From: Bordetella parapertussis
GTDB taxonomy: Bacteria > Pseudomonadota > Gammaproteobacteria > Burkholderiales > Burkholderiaceae_B
DNA length: 10,515 nt
Reading direction: 5' to 3'
NCBI GenBank assembly: GCA_945882005.1
Contig: CAMCWG010000081.1
Location: forward strand, 1-10,515
Below the pieces are notes generated by a model that was not told the DNA's origin, searched no databases, and saw only the letters and a program-made list of their open reading frames with translations. The position numbers were made by a program, and so were the translations under genes. Shown one piece after another: positions 1 to 6,916 of this stretch. The stretch's first letter is position 1, and the number at the start of each line of letters is the position of its first letter.

Positions 1-1408
1 TGATTGCACGCCCAACCGGTTGCGGTGTGCCTTCGGCTGGTTTGAGATGCATGAGCAGGCCGGGGCCGGCGTTGACCTCTACAATTGCTGCACCCTGTGC
101 GAGCAAAGGCTTAGAAATGTCTTCCGCAACCAAGTCGATACCCGCGATATCCAGGCCAACAGTCTTTGCCGCTAGCGCAGCCATTGCAGCAACTTCCGGA
201 TGCACTTCACTTGTGCAGTCGAACGCGACGTTTCCGTTACGCTGAATTAAAACTTCGCGCCCAGCTGGGATCACGCTGTCAGCATGAAAGCCTTGGCGTT
301 TAAGTTCGAGTCGTGCAGCGGAGTCGATGCGAATGGGGTTCAGTGGTTGCTCTTCGCCGCGACCACGACGTGGATCGGAGTTGATCTGAGAGGCAATCAG
401 TTCGTTGACTGTCTGTTTGCCATCGCCAGTGACGCTCGCCATCTGACCCTTCGCTGCAGCCGCGAGCTTGCCGCCTACGATGAGTAAGCGATGTTCGTTG
501 CCTCGGATGAACTTCTCAACGAGGACGCCGGAGCCCTCGTCCACGGCGACTTCGTAGGCGGCTTCAATTTCTTGTTGTGTTTCAAGATTGATGAAGACGC
601 CTCGTCCATGGTTGCCATCAAGCGGCTTGACCACGACAGGCAAGCCGATATCTTGAGCGGCATCCCAAGCGTCGGCTGCGCTATCGACAGCCCGGCCCTG
701 GGGTATCGGCACGCCGCAGGCCTCTAGAAGCGACTTTGTCAGATCTTTGTCGCGCGAGATCGTCTCGGCAATCGCACTTGTCTGGTCTGTTTCTGCTGTC
801 CAGATGCGGCGCTGCTTGGCGCCATAGCCGAATTGAACGAGATTTGCAGAGCTCAAGCGGATGGCTGCAATTTGTCTGTCATCGGCTGCAAGCACCATTG
901 AAGCGGTGCTTGGTCCAAGGCACAGATCCTGCGCGAGATCACGCAGTGCCTCAAGCGCTGCGTCAAAATCATAAGGTTGGCTCTCAATCAATGCGAGAAC
1001 TAAATCACGGGCTGTGTAGAGTGCGGCGCGTGTGACGTCTTCTTGCCATCCGCTAATCATCACTTTATAGACACCACGCTCTTCAGTTTCGCGCGCGCGT
1101 CCAAAGCCATAGCCGGGGACACCCGCTAAGTCTTGGAGAGCCAGCGCGACATGCTCCATGATATGGCAGGGCCAAGTGCCCTCTTTAAGGCGCATTAAAA
1201 AGCCACCCCGCACACCGGGACTGCAGCGGTGCTCAATCAAGCTTGGGATCATGGTGGTCAGTCGTTCGTACAGACCAGGGACTGTATTAGAAGGGCAGTC
1301 CTCTAGATCGCCGATATCGACGAGCGCCTCGAGCGTGGCGCGGTAGGCCCAAATGTTTGGCCCCCGCAAATAGATGATTCGCCGAATAACGATGTCGCGC
1401 TTGGTCAT
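1..1408 (-). CDS. cphA: Cyanophycin synthetase, N-terminal 469 codons (partial, cut by left edge)
   Basis: CphA polymerises aspartate and arginine, using ATP, into the storage polymer cyanophycin in the cytoplasm. The minus-strand frame is open from an ATG at 1408-1406 to the edge without a stop. Residues 1 to about 165 match the CphA N-terminal domain (YLRGPNIW at 13-20; HIMEHVALALQ at 82-92, containing an HxxEH pattern that may bind metal). Residues 215-469 are an ATP-grasp domain: VVVKPLDGNHGRG at 258-270 with nucleotide-binding K261, and IVEVNAGPG at 442-450 with likely Mg ligands E444 and N446. The C-terminal Mur-ligase-like domain that adds arginine should lie outside the window; full-length relatives are roughly 850-900 residues. 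No clear Shine-Dalgarno precedes the ATG. An in-frame GTG three codons earlier (1417-1415) has GGAAA at a better distance and could be the start. It could be either of the two CphA paralogues found in some Burkholderiales. Confidence 0.93.
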   Translation of the reverse strand, partial: MTKRDIVIRRIIYLRGPNIWAYRATLEALVDIGDLEDCPSNTVPGLYERLTTMIPSLIEHRCSPGVRGGFLMRLKEGTWPCHIMEHVALALQDLAGVPGYGFGRARETEERGVYKVMISGWQEDVTRAALYTARDLVLALIESQPYDFDAALEALRDLAQDLCLGPSTASMVLAADDRQIAAIRLSSANLVQFGYGAKQRRIWTAETDQTSAIAETISRDKDLTKSLLEACGVPIPQGRAVDSAADAWDAAQDIGLPVVVKPLDGNHGRGVFINLETQQEIEAAYEVAVDEGSGVLVEKFIRGNEHRLLIVGGKLAAAAKGQMASVTGDGKQTVNELIASQINSDPRRGRGEEQPLNPIRIDSAARLELKRQGFHADSVIPAGREVLIQRNGNVAFDCTSEVHPEVAAMAALAAKTVGLDIAGIDLVAEDISKPLLAQGAAIVEVNAGPGLLMHLKPAEGTPQPVGRAI

Positions 1409-1490
1409 GATGCACACAAGGATGTTTCCAAGCGCTTATTATCACCTTAAAACTGCTGCGAAATACGTCTGTTTTTGGCGTGAATTTGTA

Positions 1491-2513
1491 CTAACGCGGT
1501 TTGCGACCCTTGATTGGATACTGGGGGTCGACAAAGCCGTGCGTTGAGGCATAGCCGGGTGGTACGAGTGAATCAACGAGGGTCTCATCTTCGGGCTGTA
1601 ATTGCACGGCTAATGCCGCCACATAGTCCTTCCATTGTTCAAGTGTACGTGGACCGCCGATGACACCGCTTAAGAGCTTGTTGTTCAGTGCCCAAGCAAT
1701 CGCGAACTGTGTGGCACTCAGGTTACGGCTTTCAGCATGCTTTTTCAGGGCGTTCGCGATTTCGAGGGATTCAGGACGAAATTCCGTTTGATGGATCCGG
1801 CGATCACCGCGTCCGGCTCGACTTTGCGCATCAGGCTCTACGTTTGGCGCATCTTTTCCTGTGAGGACGCCGCGCGCCAGAGGACTGTAGGCTACAACGC
1901 CTACACCGTAATGTTCGCAGGCAGGAATCACTTCTGTTTCGATCAGACGCGTGACTGCACTGTAGGGCGGTTGGCAGACGATCGGTTGTGGGATCCCCAT
2001 CTTTCTTGCGGTCTCTACCATGCGGGCGACGCGCCAGCCTCGGAAGTTAGAAATACCGTAATAGCGAATCTTCCCTTGCTCAATCAGTCTGGCAAAGGTC
2101 GACAAGGTTTCTTCGATTGGCGTGACTTCGTCATCCTTGTGCATGTAGTACACATCAATCCAGTCGGTGCCGAGGCGCTTCAGACTGTTATCCACTTCTT
2201 GTGTGACCCAGCGTCGCGACAACCCCTTATCGTTTGGCTCCTTACCGATTGCGTTGGCGACTTTGGTGGCAAGCACCCAGCGCGAACGATCTTTTGCAAT
2301 CAGTCGACCTACCATGCGCTCAGATTCGCCATTCGCGTAATTGTCGGCAGTGTCGATTGCGTTGAGTCCTGCGTCACGCGTGACGGCCACCATCTCGCGC
2401 GCGACGTTTTCTTCTGTCTGATCGCCAAACATCATTGCGCCCAGCCAAAGGCGTGGTACGCGCAGGCCGCTATTTCCGAGCGTGATGTATTGTGGGGTAG
2501 TAGTGGTTGTCAT
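1491..2513 (-). CDS. Aldo/keto reductase, NAD(P)H-dependent (340 aa)
   Basis: Cytoplasmic oxidoreductase of the aldo/keto reductase superfamily, a TIM barrel that reduces aldehydes or ketones with NADPH; the substrate cannot be read from the sequence. The family catalytic tetrad is visible: D54 and Y59 in AIDTADNYANGESE (52-65), K84 in LATKVAN, and H125 in VYYMHKDD. YGISNFRGW in mid-protein and VIGGPRTLEQ near the C terminus match the usual family segments; the latter normally contributes to cofactor phosphate binding. Length is typical. The start at MTTTTTP precedes the barrel's first strand (YITLGNSGLRVPRLWLG); the ribosome-binding site is poor. The gene follows the CitE-like gene by 50 bases on the same strand, so it may act on a product of that lyase, but this is inference from position only. 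No signal peptide is seen. Confidence 0.9.
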   Translation of the reverse strand: MTTTTTPQYITLGNSGLRVPRLWLGAMMFGDQTEENVAREMVAVTRDAGLNAIDTADNYANGESERMVGRLIAKDRSRWVLATKVANAIGKEPNDKGLSRRWVTQEVDNSLKRLGTDWIDVYYMHKDDEVTPIEETLSTFARLIEQGKIRYYGISNFRGWRVARMVETARKMGIPQPIVCQPPYSAVTRLIETEVIPACEHYGVGVVAYSPLARGVLTGKDAPNVEPDAQSRAGRGDRRIHQTEFRPESLEIANALKKHAESRNLSATQFAIAWALNNKLLSGVIGGPRTLEQWKDYVAALAVQLQPEDETLVDSLVPPGYASTHGFVDPQYPIKGRKPR

Positions 2514-2563
2514 GATCTGTGTATAAAGAAAAATAGATGTGATTTACTTGAGCGCGGACGTTA

Positions 2564-3439
2564 TCACACGGCGAGCTTAGCAATTTTGTCGTGGATAGCT
2601 AGCACGCGTTGAGCGGCGTAAACGATCGGGTAGTCAATAAACTGCCCGTCTAGTTGGATGGACGATGAGCCGGTTGCCTCGGCCGCAGCAAACGCATCGA
2701 CGACGCGTTGAGCCCGGGCGACCTGTTCCGGGGTGGGCGTGAAGCAGCGGTTGGCAACAGCGATTTGATCAGGGTGAATACACATCTTGCCTTGGTAGCC
2801 CAGATCTTTGATGTGCAGTGTTGATTGCTCAAAGCCTTCGGCATCCTTCAGATCAACCCAGACAGTATCAATAGGGGGCTCTTTGCCTGCAGCACGCGAC
2901 AGCAACGCAATTTGGTTTCTGTAAGTCAGAAGTTCCAGTTCATTACGTGACCAACGCAGACCTAGGTCGAGGGTGAAGTCCCCCGCACCAAAGGCAACGC
3001 GCTTAATGCGGTCTGTTGTGGCAAGAATGCTGGCTAAGTTCGCCACTCCGAGCGCTGTCTCGATGATAGGCATGAGATCAATGCTACCGAGCTCTAGCCC
3101 GCGTTCGCGCTCGAGCTGTGTGATCAGCCAGTCGGCAGTTTGTGCCTCTGCAGCGGTTTCGACTTTGGGCAAGACGACGCCATCGAGACCGGCTTGAATC
3201 GTTTCTTGTAAATCTCCGTAGGCATAGCTCGTCGACATCGGATTGACACGAACGTATCCAAGACAGGTCCGTGGCAGTTTCATCGCTTCTACAACTTTGG
3301 CACGGCTAGGGATTTTTTCTGACACGGCACAAGCATCCTCAAGATCAAGGATGACTGCGTCGGCTCCGAGTGTGAATGCTTTTTCAGTTCGTCGTGGATG
3401 GTTTGCCGGTGCGAAAAGAAAAGTTCTAAAAGTTCCCAT
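2564..3439 (-). CDS. CitE-like acyl-CoA lyase, HpcH/HpaI aldolase/citrate lyase family (291 aa)
   Basis: Predicted Mg-dependent C-C lyase of the HpcH/HpaI (CitE) family. Relatives cleave citryl-, malyl- or citramalyl-CoA, or hydrolyse malyl-CoA; the exact substrate is unknown. Family motifs run in order: LFAPANHPRRTEKAF (8-22, CoA/phosphate region), LDLEDAC (31-37), YVRVNP (62-67, with substrate-binding R64), VVLPKVE (88-94), MPIIETALGV (123-132, with metal-binding E127), AFGAGDFTLDLG (149-160, with metal-binding D154) and GKMCIHPDQI (217-226). The reading frame extends upstream, but I chose the ATG at 3439-3437: the family's conserved N terminus begins there, AAGG lies six bases upstream (3446-3449), and the longer form would run into the preceding gene. 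There are no CitD or CitF partners nearby, so it is not part of a classical citrate lyase complex. It follows the binding-protein gene by 28 bases, which suggests catabolism of an imported carboxylate. Confidence 0.9.
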   Translation of the reverse strand: MGTFRTFLFAPANHPRRTEKAFTLGADAVILDLEDACAVSEKIPSRAKVVEAMKLPRTCLGYVRVNPMSTSYAYGDLQETIQAGLDGVVLPKVETAAEAQTADWLITQLERERGLELGSIDLMPIIETALGVANLASILATTDRIKRVAFGAGDFTLDLGLRWSRNELELLTYRNQIALLSRAAGKEPPIDTVWVDLKDAEGFEQSTLHIKDLGYQGKMCIHPDQIAVANRCFTPTPEQVARAQRVVDAFAAAEATGSSSIQLDGQFIDYPIVYAAQRVLAIHDKIAKLAV

Positions 3440-3467
3440 TTGTTGCCTTAGCAAAGGTGAATAGTGA

Positions 3468-4451
3468 TCAAAGCTCGATTTTTGCAGTCTTCGCAACGAT
3501 GGCCCATTTTTTAATTTCGGCCTCGATGTATTTTTTAAACTCTTCGGGGGTGCTGCCCACCGGGAAGGCGCCGATGCCCTCCAATTGCTTGCGGACATCT
3601 GGCGACTTCATAATTTCAACGGTGGTCTTCGCCAGCAAATTGATGATTTCAGGTGGTGTACCAGTCGGCGCCATCAAGCCGCTCCATGAGCTGACTTCGA
3701 AGTCAGGAAACCCGAGCTCGATCAGGGTGGGCACATTGGGTAGTTGCGGCATGCGCTCGCGTCCCGCCACTGCAATGGCTCGCAGCTTGCCTGCTTGAAT
3801 GGTGGTGGTCACGCCTGAGGCCGTTTTGAACCCAATCGCGACTTGCCCTCCGATTACATCGTTCATGGCTGGCGCAGCGCCCTTGTAAGGAACGTGAAGC
3901 GCATCAATTCCTGCGCGCATCTTCAGCATTTCGCCCGCGAGGTGGGGTGATCCGCCAGGGCCAGAGGTTGCATAGGCAAGTTTTCCAGGATTAGCCTTCG
4001 CGTACGCAATTAACTCTGGCAAGGTTTTGAACGGTTGATCATTGTTGGCAACCAAGATGCTCGGTGAAGAGACCAGCTGACTGATCGGTATAAAGTCTCG
4101 TAGTGTGTCGTAGTTGAGTTTTTTGTATGTCGAGAGGTTTGTCGCGTTGGCCACAGTACCTAAAAAGAGCGTATAGCCATCTGGCTTAGCGCGAGCAGCT
4201 TCTTGCGAGCCAATATTTGACCCGCCGCCCGGCTTGTTTTCGATCACGAAGGGTTGTCCGAGAGCCTTTTCTAAACGGCTTCCGATGAGGCGGGCCACAA
4301 TATCTGTTGGACCGCCAGGAGCGAAGCCAACGATAATTTTGACAGGACGGTCGGGGTACTTATTTTGAGCGAGACCTGGCGTGGCCACGGTTGCTAACGA
4401 CAGGGCGGCGCATGTTAAGAGGCGCTGAATTAATCGATTTTTTGTGATCAT
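3468..4451 (-). CDS. Bug/TctC-family tripartite tricarboxylate transporter solute-binding protein (327 aa)
   Basis: Periplasmic binding protein of the TctC/Bug family, which captures small ligands, often carboxylates, and delivers them to a TctAB-type membrane transporter. The N terminus is a signal peptide: basic MITKNRLIQR, a hydrophobic run to about residue 25, and probable cleavage after GLA at 28. Family motifs follow: KIIVGFAPGGPTDIVAR (38-54), VIENKPGGGSNIGS (69-82), KPDGYTL (89-95), YAKANPGKLAY (150-160) and HVPYKGAAPA (186-195). The start is supported by a strong AAGGAG six bases upstream (4458-4463). No TctA or TctB gene is visible, so the protein would depend on a transporter encoded elsewhere, which is common for expanded Bug sets in Burkholderiales. 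It is first in a likely operon with the CitE-like lyase and the aldo/keto reductase. The ligand is unknown. Confidence 0.94.
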   Translation of the reverse strand: MITKNRLIQRLLTCAALSLATVATPGLAQNKYPDRPVKIIVGFAPGGPTDIVARLIGSRLEKALGQPFVIENKPGGGSNIGSQEAARAKPDGYTLFLGTVANATNLSTYKKLNYDTLRDFIPISQLVSSPSILVANNDQPFKTLPELIAYAKANPGKLAYATSGPGGSPHLAGEMLKMRAGIDALHVPYKGAAPAMNDVIGGQVAIGFKTASGVTTTIQAGKLRAIAVAGRERMPQLPNVPTLIELGFPDFEVSSWSGLMAPTGTPPEIINLLAKTTVEIMKSPDVRKQLEGIGAFPVGSTPEEFKKYIEAEIKKWAIVAKTAKIEL

Positions 4452-4603
4452 GTGAGTCTCCTTAAAATTTTTTCCACGATACCATGCGAGCGCCTGTCTT
4501 GGTGCATTGGGCTTAGAGACAGGCTACAGCCCTGTGGGCAATGGCTTGGGTTATATTTCGGTCAAGCCTTTTCGCTAATTTATTGCGTATTTTGGAGAGA
4601 AAT
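4452..4603. promoter_or_regulatory. Divergent intergenic region with two ribosome-binding sites and a short inverted repeat
   Basis: This 152-base gap separates the minus-strand binding-protein operon from the plus-strand aminotransferase, so both promoters should be here. Directly visible: AAGGAG at 4458-4463 serving the minus-strand gene; GGAGAG at 4594-4599 serving the aminotransferase; an inverted repeat ACAGG/CCTGT at 4519-4523 and 4531-4535; and TATATT at 4552-4557, a possible plus-strand -10 box lacking a good -35 partner. No promoter pair is convincing by eye. No regulator gene is adjacent. Confidence 0.45.
4519..4535. repeat. Short inverted repeat in the divergent region
   Basis: ACAGG and CCTGT, separated by seven bases, form a 5-base-pair inverted repeat about 85 bases before the aminotransferase ATG and 68 bases before the binding-protein ATG. 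It could be a regulator half-site pair shared by the two promoters. It is short enough to occur by chance, and no regulator gene is adjacent. Confidence 0.2.
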
Positions 4604-5812
4604 ATGAGCGCCGCATTGCTTTCACCACGTATGGCTCTGGTTAGACCATCGCCGACTCTTGCTGTTACAGACAATGCCAAGGCGCTTAAAGCGAAAGGAT
4701 TAGATGTGATTGTGCTCGCGCAAGGCGAGCCCGATATGGACACCCCAGCTAATATTTGCGAGGCTGGGATCGCAGCAATCAGAGCCGGGCAAACCCGCTA
4801 CACCCCAGTAAACGGGACCGTAGAGCTTAAAAAGGCGATTGCTGCGAAGTTTTTGCGTGATCATGCGATGCAGATCAACCCCGATGATGTGATCATCGGC
4901 ACGGGCGGGAAACAGGTTTTGTTTAACGCTTTGGTGGCAACCTTGGGCGACGGCGACGAAGTGTTGATTCCCGCGCCTTGCTGGGTAAGTTATCCCGATA
5001 TGGCGATCCTGGCGGGCGGTAAGGCTGTTACCGTTGCCTGTGGTGCTGAGACCAATTTCAAAATTACACCTGTGCAGTTAGACAAGGCGATCACGCCACG
5101 CACGCGTTGGTTGATTTTGAACTCACCCTCCAACCCGACTGGCTCGGTCTACACGGAAAAAGAGTTACGTGAGCTCGGGGATGTGCTCAAAGGACATCCA
5201 AATGTGCTGGTCATGGTCGATGACATGTACGAGAAGCTGTTGTTTGATGGCACAACGTTTTGCACACTGGCGCAAGCAGCGCCGGCCATCGCTGATCGCA
5301 TTCTTACCGTCAATGGCGTGTCCAAGGCGTACTGCATGACCGGCTGGAGAATTGGCTATGGTCATGGCCCAAGCTGGCTGATTGCCGCGATGTCAACGAT
5401 CCAGTCACAGTCAACCTCAAACCCCTCGTCTATTAGCCAGGCGGCTGCGGTCGAGGCGTTGAATGGTCCTCAAGATTTCATCGCGGAACACAACGTGATT
5501 TTCCAGCGTCGCCGTGACATGGTGGTACGGATGCTCAACGAGTGTCCTGGTATCACCTGCTTAAAGCCACAAGGCGCTTTTTACGTTTATCCGAGTTGTG
5601 CCGGGACACTTGGCAAGACGACGCCGAAGGGCAAAAAAATCAATACAGATCTTGATTTTGCGACAGCTTTGCTAGACGAAAAGCTGGTGGCCGTTGTGCC
5701 TGGTGAGGCCTTTGGCTTGGCGCCATACTTCCGTATTTCATACGCAACGTCTGACGCTATTCTCGAAGATGCCTGCAACCGTATCCACGCGTTCTGTGCA
5801 TCCTTGACCTAG
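4604..5812 (+). CDS. PLP-dependent class I aminotransferase, class Ib aspartate aminotransferase-like (402 aa)
   Basis: Cytoplasmic fold-type I aminotransferase, probably moving the amino group between aspartate or aromatic amino acids and 2-oxoglutarate. The class Ib AspAT layout is clear: LAQGEPDMDTPA (38-49), YTPVNGTVELKKAI (66-79), PAPCWVSYPD (123-132) with W127 stacking on PLP, NSPSNPTG (173-180) with N177, VDDMYEK (205-211) with D206 and Y209, SKAYCMTGWRIGY (240-252) with the Schiff-base lysine K241, and FRISYAT (376-382) with carboxylate-binding R377. I chose the ATG at 4604 because GGAGAG lies just upstream and homologues begin near this point; an in-frame ATG at 4541 would add 21 atypical residues. 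The family usually has GYAGGP after the lysine motif, while this protein has GYGHGP. It stands alone on its strand and converges on the Lon-domain gene 18 bases away. Exact substrate preference cannot be fixed by eye. Confidence 0.93.
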   Translation: MSAALLSPRMALVRPSPTLAVTDNAKALKAKGLDVIVLAQGEPDMDTPANICEAGIAAIRAGQTRYTPVNGTVELKKAIAAKFLRDHAMQINPDDVIIGTGGKQVLFNALVATLGDGDEVLIPAPCWVSYPDMAILAGGKAVTVACGAETNFKITPVQLDKAITPRTRWLILNSPSNPTGSVYTEKELRELGDVLKGHPNVLVMVDDMYEKLLFDGTTFCTLAQAAPAIADRILTVNGVSKAYCMTGWRIGYGHGPSWLIAAMSTIQSQSTSNPSSISQAAAVEALNGPQDFIAEHNVIFQRRRDMVVRMLNECPGITCLKPQGAFYVYPSCAGTLGKTTPKGKKINTDLDFATALLDEKLVAVVPGEAFGLAPYFRISYATSDAILEDACNRIHAFCASLT

Positions 5813-5830
5813 TTAGTCGAAGAGTATGCA

Positions 5831-6451
5831 TTACGCCGGGGGCCGAAAGGCCCCCATTTCTTCGAGCAGCTCTTGAACTAAATCGAGTCTCAGGCGCGGA
5901 TTCTCAAGCGTCATGAGGTGCTGTTTTTGCTGGGGATTCAGGTTGAGTAACTCAGCCCACCGGTTGCTCACCCAGCCACAATCATTGAGCTGATACGGCT
6001 TAAGAACTGGACGCTGATCCTCGGGTGTCTCTTGCTCATCGATCGAATGCAACACGCGTTGTAGCGTTGTCGCACTTTTTGCAAGTTCGGGCGGGATCTC
6101 AATGGCTGGGTCTTGTTCAATAAATGTTACGTCAGCGCGCCAAAGGCCGTTTGGCATTTGTTCAGCACGATCAACCTTAAACCTAGATTGACCACGGCAA
6201 CGAATGGAGTACAGGCTCGGTTGTGTCGCCTCGAAATCAATGATTTCTGCCAGGGTGCCGATGTCTGCAAACGAGACTTGTTCGGTCGGTTGACGCACTT
6301 CGGATCCTTGGTTCAGCGTCACAATCCCAAATGGGGTGCCTTCTCGAAAACTCGAGCGCGTCATATCAAGATACCGGACTTCAAAGATCTTTAGCGCGGC
6401 CAATCCATCAGGGAATAGCGTCATGCCAAGGGGAAACAGAGGGATATTCAT
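5831..6451 (-). CDS. Stand-alone Lon substrate-binding (LAN) domain protein (206 aa)
   Basis: This protein matches the N-terminal substrate-recognition domain of Lon protease (PF02190-type) without the ATPase or peptidase domains. The diagnostic opening is present: IPLFPLGMTLFPDGLAALKI (3-22) followed by FEVRYLDM (23-30). IVTLNQGSEVR and FADIGTLAEIIDFE then follow as expected, and a helical C-terminal half is predicted (RPVLKPYQLNDCGWVSNRWAELL and onward). About 200 residues is the usual length of such single-domain proteins in proteobacteria. Their role is not well established; binding of unfolded or specific protein substrates is inferred from the Lon domain. The start has GGAG at 6460-6463, eight bases upstream and inside the end of arfB. 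Only two bases separate it from arfB, so the two genes are very likely cotranscribed and translationally coupled. No signal peptide or membrane segment is seen. Confidence 0.9.
   Translation of the reverse strand: MNIPLFPLGMTLFPDGLAALKIFEVRYLDMTRSSFREGTPFGIVTLNQGSEVRQPTEQVSFADIGTLAEIIDFEATQPSLYSIRCRGQSRFKVDRAEQMPNGLWRADVTFIEQDPAIEIPPELAKSATTLQRVLHSIDEQETPEDQRPVLKPYQLNDCGWVSNRWAELLNLNPQQKQHLMTLENPRLRLDLVQELLEEMGAFRPPA
5838..5855 (+). terminator. Candidate terminator hairpin for the aminotransferase
   Basis: A perfect 7-base-pair, all-GC stem (GGGGGCC / GGCCCCC) closes a GAAA tetraloop, followed by ATTTCTTC. It begins 26 bases after the aminotransferase stop codon. The trailing T-run is weak and interrupted, so termination would be imperfect or helped by Rho. 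It lies wholly within the last codons of the convergent Lon-domain gene, where it encodes part of the C-terminal GAFRPPA. Confidence 0.5.
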
Positions 6452-6453
6452 AA

Positions 6454-6858
6454 TTAGTACTCCGACTTTCCTCTAAGTGTTTTGACTTCAGAGTGTTTGC
6501 GCTTGCTATCTAGGCGCCGCTGACGTGAGCCAAAGGTGGGTTGTGTGGCGTGACGGGTCTTTGGTGGACGTGCGACGCTGTTGACCAGTTCATGCAGGCG
6601 AGCGATCGCATCGCTACGATTTAAGTCTTGACTACGATGAGACTGGGCCTTGATGACGATTGCGCCATCGCGGTTAATGCGGCTATCTTTTAGCGACAGC
6701 AAACGCACCTTTACCCCCGCGGGCAGAGAGGACGTGGGTATATGAAACCGCAGGTGAATGGCACTTGAAACCTTATTGACATTTTGACCGCCGGCGCCTT
6801 GTGCGCGCACGGCAGTGATTTCAACTTCAGATGCGGGAATGCAAATTGACGCGGGCAT
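6454..6858 (-). CDS. arfB: Alternative ribosome-rescue factor ArfB, peptidyl-tRNA hydrolase (134 aa)
   Basis: ArfB (YaeJ) frees ribosomes stalled on mRNAs lacking a stop codon by hydrolysing the peptidyl-tRNA, independently of tmRNA. The release-factor-like catalytic motif is intact: RAQGAGGQNVNKV at 18-30, with GGQ at 23-25. It is followed by SSAIHLRF (31-38) and VIKAQSHRSQDLNR (68-81), closely resembling the E. coli protein. Typical of ArfB, and unlike true release factors, there is no codon-recognition domain; instead there is a basic C-terminal tail (about 97-131, with SRQRRLDSKRKHSEVK) that enters the empty mRNA channel. Length matches the family. No Shine-Dalgarno is visible before the ATG, so translation may be weak or start on a leaderless or short-leader mRNA. 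It heads a two-gene unit with the Lon-domain gene. Confidence 0.95.
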   Translation of the reverse strand: MPASICIPASEVEITAVRAQGAGGQNVNKVSSAIHLRFHIPTSSLPAGVKVRLLSLKDSRINRDGAIVIKAQSHRSQDLNRSDAIARLHELVNSVARPPKTRHATQPTFGSRQRRLDSKRKHSEVKTLRGKSEY

Positions 6859-6916
6859 TGGGAGATTTTTCGATAGACCTGTACACTAGATTATCGTTTA
6901 ACTCTCAGAGACAGTC
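6859..6916. promoter_or_regulatory. Compact divergent region between arfB and the small basic protein gene
   Basis: Only 58 bases separate two divergent start codons, so promoters in both directions must be packed here or overlap. The centre is AT-rich (roughly 6884-6900), suitable for a -10 element on either strand, but no confident -35/-10 pair is seen. On the plus strand AGAGA (6907-6911) lies a few bases before the small gene's ATG and is a weak ribosome-binding site. On the minus strand none is seen. The packing implies short 5' leaders for both transcripts. Confidence 0.4.

Noticed and set aside
27..1346. Several plus-strand open frames of 60-100 codons at the left end
   Set aside because: All lie opposite the continuous cyanophycin synthetase frame, which shows unbroken family similarity over 469 codons.
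1737..2612. Long plus-strand open frame (291 codons)
   Set aside because: It lies antisense to the aldo/keto reductase, whose catalytic tetrad and full family architecture are clear. The plus-strand translation has no recognisable domain and looks like a codon-bias shadow.
3440..3598. N-terminal extension of the CitE-like frame by 53 codons
   Set aside because: It overlaps the coding end of the binding-protein gene, shows no family similarity, and a good ribosome-binding site and the conserved family N terminus support the ATG at 3439.
4541..4603. Upstream in-frame ATG adding 21 residues to the aminotransferase
   Set aside because: The extension is atypical, has no ribosome-binding site, and the ATG at 4604 has GGAGAG at proper spacing.
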